Origin: CAYRLW01 sp964425215
Lineage (GTDB): Bacteria > Spirochaetota > Spirochaetia > Treponematales > Breznakiellaceae
NCBI GenBank assembly: GCA_964425215.1
Contig: CAYRLW010000025.1
Coordinates: 1-47,659 of the forward strand
DNA length: 47,659 bases
Direction: 5' to 3'
Shown here: positions 24,373 through 32,233 of the stretch, piece after piece
Layout of the letters: every line of letters begins with the position of its first letter
Numbering within the stretch: the stretch's first letter is position 1
Position numbers and translations under genes: made by a program
The notes under the pieces: model-generated
The model's database searches: none
What the model saw: only the letters and a program-made list of their open reading frames with translations
Told to the model about the DNA's origin: nothing

Positions 24373-27300
24373 TCATATAGCATTTCTATAATCATTTATA
24401 CCCCCACCCCGTAGGGAGGCGGCATGGGGCTGGGCTACCAGGCCGGTTAGCTGGGATACCTGGAGACAGAGGGCCCCCTGATCGTCCTGCACGGTCCCGG
24501 TAACGAGAAAGGGGCGTATATCAAAGAGGATGGATCGATAGCGCTCGTATACCCGGGGAAACAATACGGTTTCGTAAAGGGCGGTCTCGTCCTCGAAACT
24601 GATAAAATTCATGGTCAGCCCTTCCGCTGTCCAAATTTCCTTTCGCGTAACGGGCCAGCCCACCAGGGTAATCCTGTGGCCGATATGCTTTTCCATATCC
24701 ACGGCCCGAACGGTCCGGTAGGACGCCAGGATTGTTTTCCACAGGTATAAGGGGTGATGGTCCCGCAAAAACCCCAGGGTGGCGAATTCCCCCAAAAGCT
24801 CCTCCGTATTCGGTCCGGCTTTTTTAAGATACGGGAAACCCGATTCTTCAGTCTTGGCCGTTTTGTCGGGACCGCCGTTTGGGGTGAAAAGTTCAGCCCC
24901 TTCGGCCTTTCGGAAGCCCCGCGTAAGCAGGTAACGGCTTTGGGCAGACCGGGATACCCCCGGGGCGATGCTATCGAAGACCCCGGCGGAAACCAGGGAT
25001 ACCGTATCATCCCGGCGTAGCTGTATTCTTTCGCATACATCATCCAGTGATTTATAAGGTCCGTTCCTATCCCGTTCCGCTATCAACGCTTCGGCGCCGG
25101 CTTTAGACAGCCCCCCCAGGGCCATAAGACCCACCACAAGCCGTTGGCCTTCCCCATAGTACCGAAACCGGGAACGGTTCACGTCAGGACCCTCCAGGGT
25201 CAGTCCCATTCTTCGGGCTTCGCTTATGTACGCTTGGCTATGGTAGTAGCCGCCCTGGTTCGATAGGACCGCCGCCATAAACGGGGCCCCGTAATGGACG
25301 CGCAGGTAGGCGGACTGGAAGGACACCACGGCGTAGGACGCCGAATGACCCTTGCAGAAGGAATACCCATCAAAGGAGAGCATCATGGCCCAAACCGCGT
25401 TTATCACCTCCGTATCCACGTTATTTTTCCGGCACCCTTCGTAAAACCGGGCCTTATATTCCTCCAGTTTTTTTCCCCCCGCTTTTTTCGCAATAATTTT
25501 ACGAAGCCCATCGGCGGAGGCTTCATCAAAGTCCGCCAGGGCTACGGCGGTTTTTGATACATCCTCTTGGTAGCAGAGGATCCCGTAGGTTTCCTGGAGG
25601 ATACGCTCCAACCGAGGGTGAAGAGGCTTCCATGGACCCCCCTTGAGACGGCGGACGTATTCGGCGATAAAGCGGTTAGCCGCAGGACGGATGATCGAGC
25701 TATGGATTACGATATGCTCAAAATCTCCCCGGCCCGTCTTTTTTTGCAGTTGCCGCATGGCCGGGGATTCGATGTAAAAAACCCCTAGGGAATCTCCCCG
25801 GGCCAGGGCTTCGATGGTGGGTCCATCCTCCTCGGCTCGAATACGGTTAAAGTCCACCACCGCGCCCTGGTCCCGCAGGTTTGCCAGGGCGTCCCGGATG
25901 ACCGCCAGGGATCGATTCCCCAGGAGGTCCAACTTTACAAGCCCCGCCGCTTCGGTACCCTCTTTTTCCCACGCCACCAGGGGATACCCTTCGGCGGAGG
26001 TGGTAACGGGTACGTAGCGGTCCAGGGGAGCGGGGGTAATGACCAGACCGCCGCAATGGGTTCCGATACCCCGGGGAAGGCCCTCCAAACGGCGGGCCAG
26101 GGCGTACACCCCCTTCCAGGGTTCTTCCAGGGTTTCCGCGTCAAAACCCCTTCCACGGGGACCCTCCCGGTTTTCCAACAAACGACGCTGGAACCGGGAA
26201 ATTTCGGCGTCCGCGAACCCGAACGAGCGGGCCGTTTCCCGAAGGGCGGAGGAAAATCGAAAAAAAAGATGATTCGCGACCCGGCCGCACCGGTCCGATC
26301 CAAACCGTTCCACCACCCGGTGAATCAGATCATCCCGTTCGTCCCAGGGAAAGTCCACGTCTATATCCGGCGGATCGAGGCGCGCGGGGTTCAAAAACCG
26401 TTCAAAATAGAGATTATGGGCCAGGGGGTCCACGTGGGTAATCGATAGAGCGTAGGCCACGATGGACGCGGCGCCGGAACCCCGGCCGCAGGTTCGAGGA
26501 GCCATGGATACGATATCGTCCATGATAAGAAAGTAGGAGGCAAACCCCTTTTGGTTTATGATCTCCAGTTCGTACTCGATCCGTTCTGCTATGGCATCGG
26601 ATAATTCGCCGTACCGGACCTCGGCCCCCGCGTACACCCGGTTCCGCAGGATATCCTCCGCGGTTTGTCCCTCCGGGCTCCCGTACTGGGGAAACAGGTA
26701 CCCGTTAAAAACCCGGTCGAACCGGGCCTCCTGGGCCAGGTCTTCCGCCGCCTTTACAGCATCGCCCCAGGAAGCCAAACGCCGATCCCGCTCTTGGATC
26801 GGCAGGTACCGGTCTTCGAGGTCCACCGTATCGCCGGGACCCAGGGTCCCCACGGTCTTGCCCAGGGCTATGGCCCGGAGTACCCGGTGGACTTCCATAT
26901 CCGAGATTTCCAAAAGGGTAGCGTCGTCCAGGGCGATACGGGGCAGGTTCAGCCGCCGGGCGGTGGGAATAACGGCCACGTTTCGGGGGCTGAGGGCCCC
27001 GTAGAGCCGGGGTACACGGCCACAAAGGGCGGTCAATAGGGATGGAACGGCGGTAGCCACCGCCAGGCCTCGGGAATTTTGGGCCAGCAGGGTTCCCAGG
27101 GTCCCACCGTCCAGGGCGCCGTCCTGGGGGGGATTCTTACGAGGGTTCTTATAGATGGCCGTTAAAAGTTCCGAAAGCCGGGAAAATCCCAAACGGTTCA
27201 GGGCAAAACAAAAGACCGATCCCTCGGAACAGACCAATTCAGCCCCCACCACCGGTTTAAGGCCCGCTTCTTGCGTCGCCTCCAGCACCGCAGGCAGACC

Positions 27301-27432
27301 GTACAGACCGTTTCTGTCGGTTATTCCCAGGGCGGTAGCCCCATCGGCGCGGAGGCGCTGGGCGATATCCTGGGGAGATCGGACGCCGTAGAGGAACGAA
27401 TAGGCCGATCGTACGCCCAGCCGGCTAGCCAT
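24373..27432 (-). CDS. dnaE2: Error-prone DNA polymerase DnaE2
   Basis: This is a 1019-residue C-family polymerase, shorter than replicative DnaE. The first catalytic pair is in PDIDVDF, and the third Asp is in KLDLLGN. SSIIRPAANRFIAEYVRRLKG and SFCKGHSASYAVVSFQSAYLR fit DnaE2. The PHP domain at the N-terminus starts LGVRSAYSFLYG with the usual metal histidines missing, as is common in DnaE2. A helix-hairpin-helix part and an OB fold lie near the C-terminus (about 800-1000). It copies damaged DNA. The ATG at 27432 overlaps imuB by eight bases; a longer frame to 27510 lies inside imuB. Confidence 0.94.
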   Translation of the reverse strand: MASRLGVRSAYSFLYGVRSPQDIAQRLRADGATALGITDRNGLYGLPAVLEATQEAGLKPVVGAELVCSEGSVFCFALNRLGFSRLSELLTAIYKNPRKNPPQDGALDGGTLGTLLAQNSRGLAVATAVPSLLTALCGRVPRLYGALSPRNVAVIPTARRLNLPRIALDDATLLEISDMEVHRVLRAIALGKTVGTLGPGDTVDLEDRYLPIQERDRRLASWGDAVKAAEDLAQEARFDRVFNGYLFPQYGSPEGQTAEDILRNRVYAGAEVRYGELSDAIAERIEYELEIINQKGFASYFLIMDDIVSMAPRTCGRGSGAASIVAYALSITHVDPLAHNLYFERFLNPARLDPPDIDVDFPWDERDDLIHRVVERFGSDRCGRVANHLFFRFSSALRETARSFGFADAEISRFQRRLLENREGPRGRGFDAETLEEPWKGVYALARRLEGLPRGIGTHCGGLVITPAPLDRYVPVTTSAEGYPLVAWEKEGTEAAGLVKLDLLGNRSLAVIRDALANLRDQGAVVDFNRIRAEEDGPTIEALARGDSLGVFYIESPAMRQLQKKTGRGDFEHIVIHSSIIRPAANRFIAEYVRRLKGGPWKPLHPRLERILQETYGILCYQEDVSKTAVALADFDEASADGLRKIIAKKAGGKKLEEYKARFYEGCRKNNVDTEVINAVWAMMLSFDGYSFCKGHSASYAVVSFQSAYLRVHYGAPFMAAVLSNQGGYYHSQAYISEARRMGLTLEGPDVNRSRFRYYGEGQRLVVGLMALGGLSKAGAEALIAERDRNGPYKSLDDVCERIQLRRDDTVSLVSAGVFDSIAPGVSRSAQSRYLLTRGFRKAEGAELFTPNGGPDKTAKTEESGFPYLKKAGPNTEELLGEFATLGFLRDHHPLYLWKTILASYRTVRAVDMEKHIGHRITLVGWPVTRKEIWTAEGLTMNFISFEDETALYETVLFPRVYERYRSILFDIRPFLVTGTVQDDQGALCLQVSQLTGLVAQPHAASLRGGGINDYRNAI

Positions 27433-28633
27433 GGGAGAGACCCTGGGGAACCGAAGCCTGAGCCGGGGGGGCGAGCAATTCGGTGGCCCGGCGCAGGACT
27501 GCGGGGCCAAAACGCCGGCGACTTCGGTCCACCGCCGTCTGCAGACGTTCCTGCCGAAGGGTCAACTCGGGCTCAAAAAGGTCCCGCTCCCTGGGATCCC
27601 GAACCAAATCGGCGAAGCGAAACTCCAGGGAACGGATCCGTACCCGCCGATCGGCGGCCAGACGGAGGACCCGATCGGCCAGGAGGATCAAATCTTGGTC
27701 CAACGCGATGGGCCGGCGAAGGCGGAGAGCCGCCGATCGACTCAACCCGTCGGCGTACAAAACCGTGATCCCCAGCCGCCCCAGGGCTAGGCGCCGACGC
27801 CGCAGGTCCATCCCCCCGTCCTCCACCAGACCTATCGTAGCGGCCCGGAGGGCCTCCCAATCCGCCACGTCGGCCTCGAAATCCAGCCTCCGTTCCAGGG
27901 CGGGGCTCTGGAGGGACGAATCGCACACCGGGTCCGCCCCGATCCCCCGGGCGGCCAGCACCAACTGTTGCCACCGGGGCCCCAGCAGGGCCCGTCCCTC
28001 CTCGGCAGTCAGGGAAGCCAAGGCGCCGATACTCCGAATACCCGCGGTGTGCAGGAGTTTATAGAGGGACGGGCCAATCCCCGGCAACAACCGCAGGTCC
28101 TGGCCCGAGAGGAACTCCTGTTCCGTTCCAGGCTGAAGAAAGGCGAACCCCGTGGGCCGCAGGGTCCGGGTGACCACCTTGGCGGTTATCTTATTCCGCG
28201 CCACAGCGATCGTGGGATCGAGCCCTAATTGATCGACGATTTCGTCGCGAATTCGCAGGGCGCAATCGGCGGGGGGACCAAAGAGCCGCCCCGTACCCCG
28301 CAGGTCCAAATAGAGATGCCCGCCCCCTTGGTTTTCTACCTCCGGCGCGTAACGCCGGACGATCCGCTCCATCTCCCGGTGGGCTTTCCCATAGTCCAGG
28401 GGTTCCGGGGAACGGACGATCAAAGCCTTAAGGCGCCTCTGGGCCACTGCGAGGTTCATTCCCGGTTCCAAGCCCTCCCGCCGAGCCCGGGGAGAAACAT
28501 CCAGCACCAACGCGCCCCGGCCCGTACCGGCCACCACAAAAGCCTGGTCCCGCAGACTGGGATCCTTGGCCATGCTTACCGCCGAAGGAAAACCGATAAC
28601 GTTGATATGCACGACCGTCGCGTCGCTGGTCAT
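27425..28633 (-). CDS. imuB: ImuB-like catalytically inactive Y-family polymerase subunit
   Basis: This is a 402-residue protein with Y-family layout: palm and fingers (about 1-165), an HhH LRLLPGIGPSLYKLL region (about 178-192) and a little-finger domain (about 235-360). Against DinB, the first catalytic Asp is N11 (HINVIGF) and the Asp-Glu pair of the second motif is G105-H106 (ENQGGGHLYLD). All three acids are lost, as in known ImuB. A degenerate clamp-type motif ERDLF lies near residue 340, without the leading Gln. In other bacteria ImuB bridges the clamp and DnaE2. It overlaps the DUF72 gene by ATGA and dnaE2 by eight bases. Confidence 0.88.
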   Translation of the reverse strand: MTSDATVVHINVIGFPSAVSMAKDPSLRDQAFVVAGTGRGALVLDVSPRARREGLEPGMNLAVAQRRLKALIVRSPEPLDYGKAHREMERIVRRYAPEVENQGGGHLYLDLRGTGRLFGPPADCALRIRDEIVDQLGLDPTIAVARNKITAKVVTRTLRPTGFAFLQPGTEQEFLSGQDLRLLPGIGPSLYKLLHTAGIRSIGALASLTAEEGRALLGPRWQQLVLAARGIGADPVCDSSLQSPALERRLDFEADVADWEALRAATIGLVEDGGMDLRRRRLALGRLGITVLYADGLSRSAALRLRRPIALDQDLILLADRVLRLAADRRVRIRSLEFRFADLVRDPRERDLFEPELTLRQERLQTAVDRSRRRFGPAVLRRATELLAPPAQASVPQGLSHG

Positions 28634-29421
28634 GGAACAAGCTCCTCGTTTTTGAGCATTTCGACCAAACGAAGACCGTTTTTAACCGCCTGTCCCCGAC
28701 GGTGATTGTTAAAATAGACAAAAATTCGTTCGCTTCTTCCGGAAAGGGCCCGAATTCGCTGAACAAAGGACTCCAACTCGACTTCCGAATAGAGATAATC
28801 GTAACGGGACGCCGAATCGGAACCCCACCAGGTTTCCCCGTTTCTACCGTGGAACCGCAGGTACGCCAAAGGCGAGGTTATGACATCCATAACCGGGGGC
28901 AGATCCTGGAGCGTCGGCAGGTCCAGCCCCGCCAACGTGATCCCCCGGCTTCGAAGCCCCTCTATAAGCCGGTTGTTGTACCATTGGGGGTTTCGGAATT
29001 CCACCACCAGGGGGAGGCTCGCCATGGATCGGCACAGGGAATCCAAATACCGCCGCCGATCGATATCGTAGTGAAACGAAAAGGGGAATTGAAACAGTAC
29101 CGCCCCTAAACGGCCGGAATCGGCCAAGGGTCCCAGGGCCCGGCGAAACTCCGCCGCCCGGTCTTTCCAGGAAAGGGGGTCGATCCTATGGGTGAGCGTA
29201 TCGTTGGCCTTAATCGAGAAGATGAGCTTTTGGCTGTCCAAAAGCATATGGGTCAGCTGATCTGCGGTGGGCATCCGGTAATAGGAAAAGTTCAATTCCA
29301 CCGTGGGAAACAGCCCCTCGTAGAGCGAAAGGTAGTCCTCCGCTGGGGTCCCCTCCGGATAAACCGGACCGACCCATTCGTGGTAACCGTAGCCTGAAGT
29401 ACCCACCCATATCCGCGCCAT
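28630..29421 (-). CDS. DUF72 (YecE-like) protein
   Basis: This is a 263-residue TIM-barrel protein of the DUF72 family (COG1801). It starts ARIWVGTSGYGYHEWVGPVYPEG, has ELNFSYYRMPT, FSIKANDTLTH, LGAVLFQFPFSF, VVEFRNPQWY and YLRFHGRNGETWWG, and ends FVYFNNHRRGQAVKNGLRL. No enzymatic function is established. It is the first gene of the translesion operon, in the place normally held by imuA. The start is taken as the ATG at 29421, which coincides with the predicted transcription start. An ATG at 29427 is the alternative. There is no ribosome-binding site. Confidence 0.9.
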   Translation of the reverse strand: MARIWVGTSGYGYHEWVGPVYPEGTPAEDYLSLYEGLFPTVELNFSYYRMPTADQLTHMLLDSQKLIFSIKANDTLTHRIDPLSWKDRAAEFRRALGPLADSGRLGAVLFQFPFSFHYDIDRRRYLDSLCRSMASLPLVVEFRNPQWYNNRLIEGLRSRGITLAGLDLPTLQDLPPVMDVITSPLAYLRFHGRNGETWWGSDSASRYDYLYSEVELESFVQRIRALSGRSERIFVYFNNHRRGQAVKNGLRLVEMLKNEELVP

Positions 29422-29427
29422 ACTCAT

Positions 29428-29456
29428 ATAATACTATACAAACGTGTAGTATTCAA
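29428..29456 (-). promoter_or_regulatory. Promoter of the DUF72-imuB-dnaE2 operon
   Basis: On the minus strand TTGAAT (29456-29451), a 17-base spacer and TATTAT (29433-29428). The predicted start is 29421, the A of an ATG, so the mRNA would be leaderless. Confidence 0.65.
29430..29453. promoter_or_regulatory. 24-base near-palindrome over the mutasome promoter, candidate LexA-type operator
   Basis: The half-sites are AATACTA and TAGTATT, mirrored over 24 bases, with 10 of 12 positions paired including an inner AC/GT. It spans the -35 to -10 region, so a bound protein would block RNA polymerase. It does not match the E. coli (CTGT-N8-ACAG) or Gram-positive (GAAC-N4-GTTC) SOS boxes. No lexA is in this window. 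Confidence 0.5.
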
Positions 29457-29460
29457 GGGC

Positions 29461-29569
29461 TAAAAAAAACAACCCCCGGAATCCACCATGGGAGGGGCTT
29501 GTAAAGCCTTCGGAGTTTACCAAGCCCCTCGACTTCAGAGGGTCCCATAACGTCTATGTTATGGGACCC
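29461..29569 (-). terminator. Two hairpins and a T-run after the HEAT-like gene
   Basis: Reading the minus strand, a perfect 12-bp stem GGGTCCCATAAC/GTTATGGGACCC (29540-29569) comes first. A stem of about 14 bp with one bulge, built on GAGGGGCTT (29492-29530), follows. A T8 run (29470-29463) comes next. CAAGCCCC from the second stem can alternatively pair with GGGGGTTG right before the T-run, giving a terminator. Together these would end the HEAT-like transcript. Confidence 0.55.
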
Positions 29570-29596
29570 CTTTAATAGATACGCCGGGGTTGGAAA

Positions 29597-30340
29597 CTAT
29601 TTTTTCGCCGAATTGGATTGGGCGGTGTACTTCCTCAGGGTGTTCAGTACGTCCTTGGCCCGAGCCTGTACCGGCCGAATGTAGGGACCATCGGCTATAC
29701 GGATAATCGTCCGAATGGCGGCAGGGTCCTTGATTCCCCCATTTTTTTCGGCGATTTTTTCAAAGGCATCCAGGGCGGAAAGGGCCAAAATATTATCAGG
29801 GTTTAACACGTCAAACCGGGTGACCACCCAAGAGATGGCGGTAACCGTATCTCCGTTATCGTCGGTGCCTATTTTCCCCAGGGATTTGATCGCTTCGGTC
29901 AACACCATGGGCTCATTGTCCGACAGGACCATCTTCATAAGGGTGGTCTTGGCTTCTTTGGTTCCCAAATCCCCCAAATAGGCCGCCGCCTTAGCTCGGA
30001 CATCGGGATAGTTATTCGTAATCCGGCCCAGGCCGCCTTCCCGGGTTTGGTTCATCACCCCTTCCAGGGCCATGTAATCCAAGGCCTTTTGAATCTCCGG
30101 TCCCGTGCGGCCATTTTTTATGGCATCGCCGATATACTCCAGCGCCACGAGCTTCATATCCCGGCTTTCGGCCTGGGATTGTTCCCGGATCACCATCATT
30201 TCCACCGAATCCTGCAGGTAGGATTCTTCCACGGACATCTCTTTCCCGGAAGTGTTGGTTCCCGATGTCTGTGCCGTAGCCAAGGACGCCGTCGCGACCA
30301 GGGCGACAACCATTACGCCAATACGTTTAAAGACGCTCAT
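29597..30340 (-). CDS. Exported HEAT-repeat-like protein
   Basis: This is a 247-residue protein with an N-terminal signal peptide (residues 1-24, ending ATA-Q). The rest is all-helical with HEAT-type units such as YPDVRAKAAAYLGDLGTKEAKTTLMKMVLSDNEPMVLTEAIKSLGKIG (about 110-158). It has no lipobox, so it is probably periplasmic. HEAT arrays bind other proteins; the partner is unknown. The ATG at 30340 has GGAGG six bases upstream. It follows the proline-rich lipoprotein by 41 bases and is probably cotranscribed with it. Confidence 0.75.
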   Translation of the reverse strand: MSVFKRIGVMVVALVATASLATAQTSGTNTSGKEMSVEESYLQDSVEMMVIREQSQAESRDMKLVALEYIGDAIKNGRTGPEIQKALDYMALEGVMNQTREGGLGRITNNYPDVRAKAAAYLGDLGTKEAKTTLMKMVLSDNEPMVLTEAIKSLGKIGTDDNGDTVTAISWVVTRFDVLNPDNILALSALDAFEKIAEKNGGIKDPAAIRTIIRIADGPYIRPVQARAKDVLNTLRKYTAQSNSAKK

Positions 30341-30381
30341 GTATTCCTCCAAAATATGCCCTGGGACGAAAGTCCACCGGC

Positions 30382-31032
30382 TCAATTCACAATTTTCCAA
30401 CCTTGGTCTGTTTTTTCTAGATCGTAAAGACGCAACCGTTGATTTTTTTCCGTAACGGTAAAGGCCTTTACCCTATTTTGACCGATAAACTCGATGTCAT
30501 CCACCCGGTCGTTAGCCCGAGAGGGGACTACCACATAGATAAAGTAATCTTTCAAATCCCGCAAGACTATTTTCTGATTTTTGAGCCGAGCCGATTCGGA
30601 AACCCGGGCTAAAAACGCGGGACTGCTAATGGCCGCCATATACTTGGGGCCCAGATGATCCACCCAGGCGTTATAATTTTGAGTTCGGATGATGGTGTTT
30701 AACTCTTGAATCAGGGCCTGAATATCGCTTTTGGTGGAATCGTACTCTTCCTTCGTTATGGTGGAAGGATCAAAGGACTCCGCTACCGGCTCCGGAGAAA
30801 CCACGGGGCTTTCCTGGGGAGTCGGCGTTACGGTAGTAACCTCCGGCTTTTGAACCGGCGCTGGGGTTTCTGCGGCAGGAATGGGAGACGGTTCCGCCGC
30901 TACTGGGGGCGTTCCGGGGGCTTCGACGGTTGTTGCCGGCGGGGGCGGGGTTTCCCTTCCGGCGCTTTGGCACGAAAATAACGATACAAGGGCCAAGAGG
31001 CTTCCTAAGATATATCCAATCCGTTTCATCAT
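30382..31032 (-). CDS. Proline-rich envelope lipoprotein, function unknown
   Basis: This is a protein of 215-216 residues. The lipobox is LFS-C21 after a hydrophobic signal. A long Pro/Ala/Thr/Glu linker (about 25-90) probably spans periplasmic space. A globular domain of about 120 residues follows (YDSTKSDIQALIQELNTIIRTQNYNAWVDHLGPKY onward), with mixed helix and strand; it looks NTF2-like, but that is a guess. Two ATGs are possible (31032 and 31029). The promoter at 31037-31065 places the transcription start on them, and there is no ribosome-binding site. Confidence 0.75.
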   Translation of the reverse strand: MMKRIGYILGSLLALVSLFSCQSAGRETPPPPATTVEAPGTPPVAAEPSPIPAAETPAPVQKPEVTTVTPTPQESPVVSPEPVAESFDPSTITKEEYDSTKSDIQALIQELNTIIRTQNYNAWVDHLGPKYMAAISSPAFLARVSESARLKNQKIVLRDLKDYFIYVVVPSRANDRVDDIEFIGQNRVKAFTVTEKNQRLRLYDLEKTDQGWKIVN

Positions 31033-31036
31033 CTAT

Positions 31037-31065
31037 ATTCTATCCGAGCAAGGGCTGTCCGTCAA
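31037..31065 (-). promoter_or_regulatory. Promoter of the lipoprotein-HEAT operon
   Basis: On the minus strand TTGACG (31065-31060), a 17-base spacer and TAGAAT (31042-31037). The predicted start at about 31030 falls on the two adjacent ATGs. Confidence 0.6.
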
Positions 31066-31083
31066 ATCGGTTTTTTTATCTTT

Positions 31084-31122
31084 AAGGCTCTTTCAAAACT
31101 CAGAGAGTTTTGAAAGAGCCTT
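31084..31122. repeat. Dispersed hairpin repeat, copy 3
   Basis: AAGGCTCTTTCAAAACTC (31084-31101) and GAGTTTTGAAAGAGCCTT (31105-31122) form a perfect 18-bp stem with a 3-base loop. It lies between two divergent promoters (31037-31065 minus and 31181-31209 plus). It shares its core GGCTCTTTCAAAA with copies 1 and 2. Confidence 0.9.
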
Positions 31123-31180
31123 CCTTATCGAAGTTTTTCATAATGAGGCTTTTCCTGTTACAGCTGTTGAATTGGATCCC

Positions 31181-31209
31181 TTGATTTATCTTTCCCGGTC
31201 CTTTATGCT
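31181..31209 (+). promoter_or_regulatory. Promoter of coaD
   Basis: TTGATT (31181-31186), a 17-base spacer and TATGCT (31204-31209). The predicted start at 31216 gives a leader of three bases. Confidence 0.6.
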
Positions 31210-31218
31210 CGATCCATC

Positions 31219-31707
31219 ATGCTGAAAGCCGCGTTTCCCGGGTCCTTCGATCCTCCTACCTTTGGGCATTTGAATATAATTGAACGGGCGTCCACCCTTT
31301 TTGACGAGTTGGTCATCGTGGTGGCCGTGAATCGGCAAAAACAATACCTTTTTTCTCCGGAAGAGCGAATCGAGATCCTACGGGAACTGGTCCACCCGTG
31401 GCCCAACGTCCAGGTCATGCTTTGCGAATCCCTTATCGTAGATTTTGTAAAAAAATTGAATATCCGGCTTCTTTTGCGGGGAGTTCGGGGGGTTTCGGAT
31501 TTTTCCTACGAATTTGACCTATCCATGATGAATAAGGGCTTAGATTCCTCCATGGAAACCATTTTTATGACCACGGATCCCCGGTATTTTATCCTCCGTT
31601 CGTCGGCTATAAAGGAATTAGCCTCCTTTGGGGGGGATGTTTCTTCCATGGTGCCCCCCATAGTGGAAGAGGCTTTGAAAAAAAAATACGCCGTTCCTTT
31701 CGCTTGA
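31219..31707 (+). CDS. coaD: Phosphopantetheine adenylyltransferase
   Basis: This is a 162-residue nucleotidyltransferase of normal length. The ATP-binding motif is GSFDPPTFGHLNIIERA (about 8-24). RGVRGVSDFSYEFDLSMMNK follows in the middle, and the C-terminal PRYFILRSSAIKELASFGGDVS is the family end signature. It adds AMP to 4'-phosphopantetheine in coenzyme A synthesis. Upstream of acpP it fits a lipid-related cluster, although rpmF has its own promoter. There is no Shine-Dalgarno sequence before the ATG. Confidence 0.96.
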   Translation: MLKAAFPGSFDPPTFGHLNIIERASTLFDELVIVVAVNRQKQYLFSPEERIEILRELVHPWPNVQVMLCESLIVDFVKKLNIRLLLRGVRGVSDFSYEFDLSMMNKGLDSSMETIFMTTDPRYFILRSSAIKELASFGGDVSSMVPPIVEEALKKKYAVPFA

Positions 31708-31732
31708 CAATCCTTGACGCTTTCGATACATT
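31704..31732 (+). promoter_or_regulatory. Promoter of rpmF-acpP-rnc
   Basis: TTGACA (31704-31709, overlapping the coaD stop), a 17-base spacer and TACATT (31727-31732). The start near 31739 gives a leader of about 38 bases with a GTGAGG ribosome site. Confidence 0.7.
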
Positions 31733-31776
31733 GTGTCGAACTCTACCGGTACTATGACTGAAGTGAGGTTTTTAAT

Positions 31777-31965
31777 ATGGCAGTTCCTAAGTTTAAGACG
31801 TCCAAAGCCCGGACTCGTCGACGGCAATCGATCAATATGAAGCTCGTGGCTCCCACCCTGGTGGAATGCGGAAGTTGCGGAAATCGTATACTTCCCCATC
31901 GTGTGTGTCCCAAATGCGGTTTCTATCGGGGCAAACAGGTTATTATACCCGAGTCTAAGGCTTAA
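31777..31965 (+). CDS. rpmF: 50S ribosomal protein L32
   Basis: This is a 62-residue protein with the usual MAVPKFKTSKARTRRRQS start. A zinc ribbon is formed by CGSCG and CPKCG (four cysteines at about 31, 34, 44 and 47). Such four-cysteine L32 forms bind zinc. The gene precedes acpP by 27 bases, the common rpmF-fatty acid arrangement, here without plsX or fab genes between. Confidence 0.97.
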   Translation: MAVPKFKTSKARTRRRQSINMKLVAPTLVECGSCGNRILPHRVCPKCGFYRGKQVIIPESKA

Positions 31966-31992
31966 TAAACAGGATAAAGGAGTAAAGGACAA

Positions 31993-32229
31993 ATGGACGA
32001 GTTATTTGAGAAGATGAAAAAGTTGATCGCCGAGAAATTGGAGATTGACGAAGGGAAAATTTCTTTGGACGCCTCGTTCCGCCAGGATTTAGGGGCCGAC
32101 AGTCTGGACACCTACGAATTGGTGTACGCCATCGAGGAAGAAATGGGCATTTCCATTCCCGACGAGAAGGCGAACGAGTTCGAGACCGTCCGGGACGCTT
32201 ACGACTACATCAAATCGCAAAAAAAATAA
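31993..32229 (+). CDS. acpP: Acyl carrier protein
   Basis: This is a 78-residue acidic protein. Serine 37 in GADSLDTYEL is the attachment point for phosphopantetheine, made by the CoaD pathway. Tyr follows where Val is usual, a small change. It carries acyl chains in fatty-acid synthesis. A purine-rich AAAGGAG upstream supports the ATG. rnc begins four bases after its stop, the widespread acpP-rnc pair. Confidence 0.97.
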   Translation: MDELFEKMKKLIAEKLEIDEGKISLDASFRQDLGADSLDTYELVYAIEEEMGISIPDEKANEFETVRDAYDYIKSQKK

Positions 32230-32233
32230 GACC

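Noticed and set aside
27433..27510. Extended N-terminus for DnaE2
   Set aside because: The extra 26 residues are Pro/Arg-rich, lie in the coding region of imuB and are absent from the family start, which begins near the PHP domain.
27425..28633. An active DinB (Pol IV) rather than ImuB
   Set aside because: All three metal-binding acids are replaced and the neighbour is dnaE2, which fits ImuB better.
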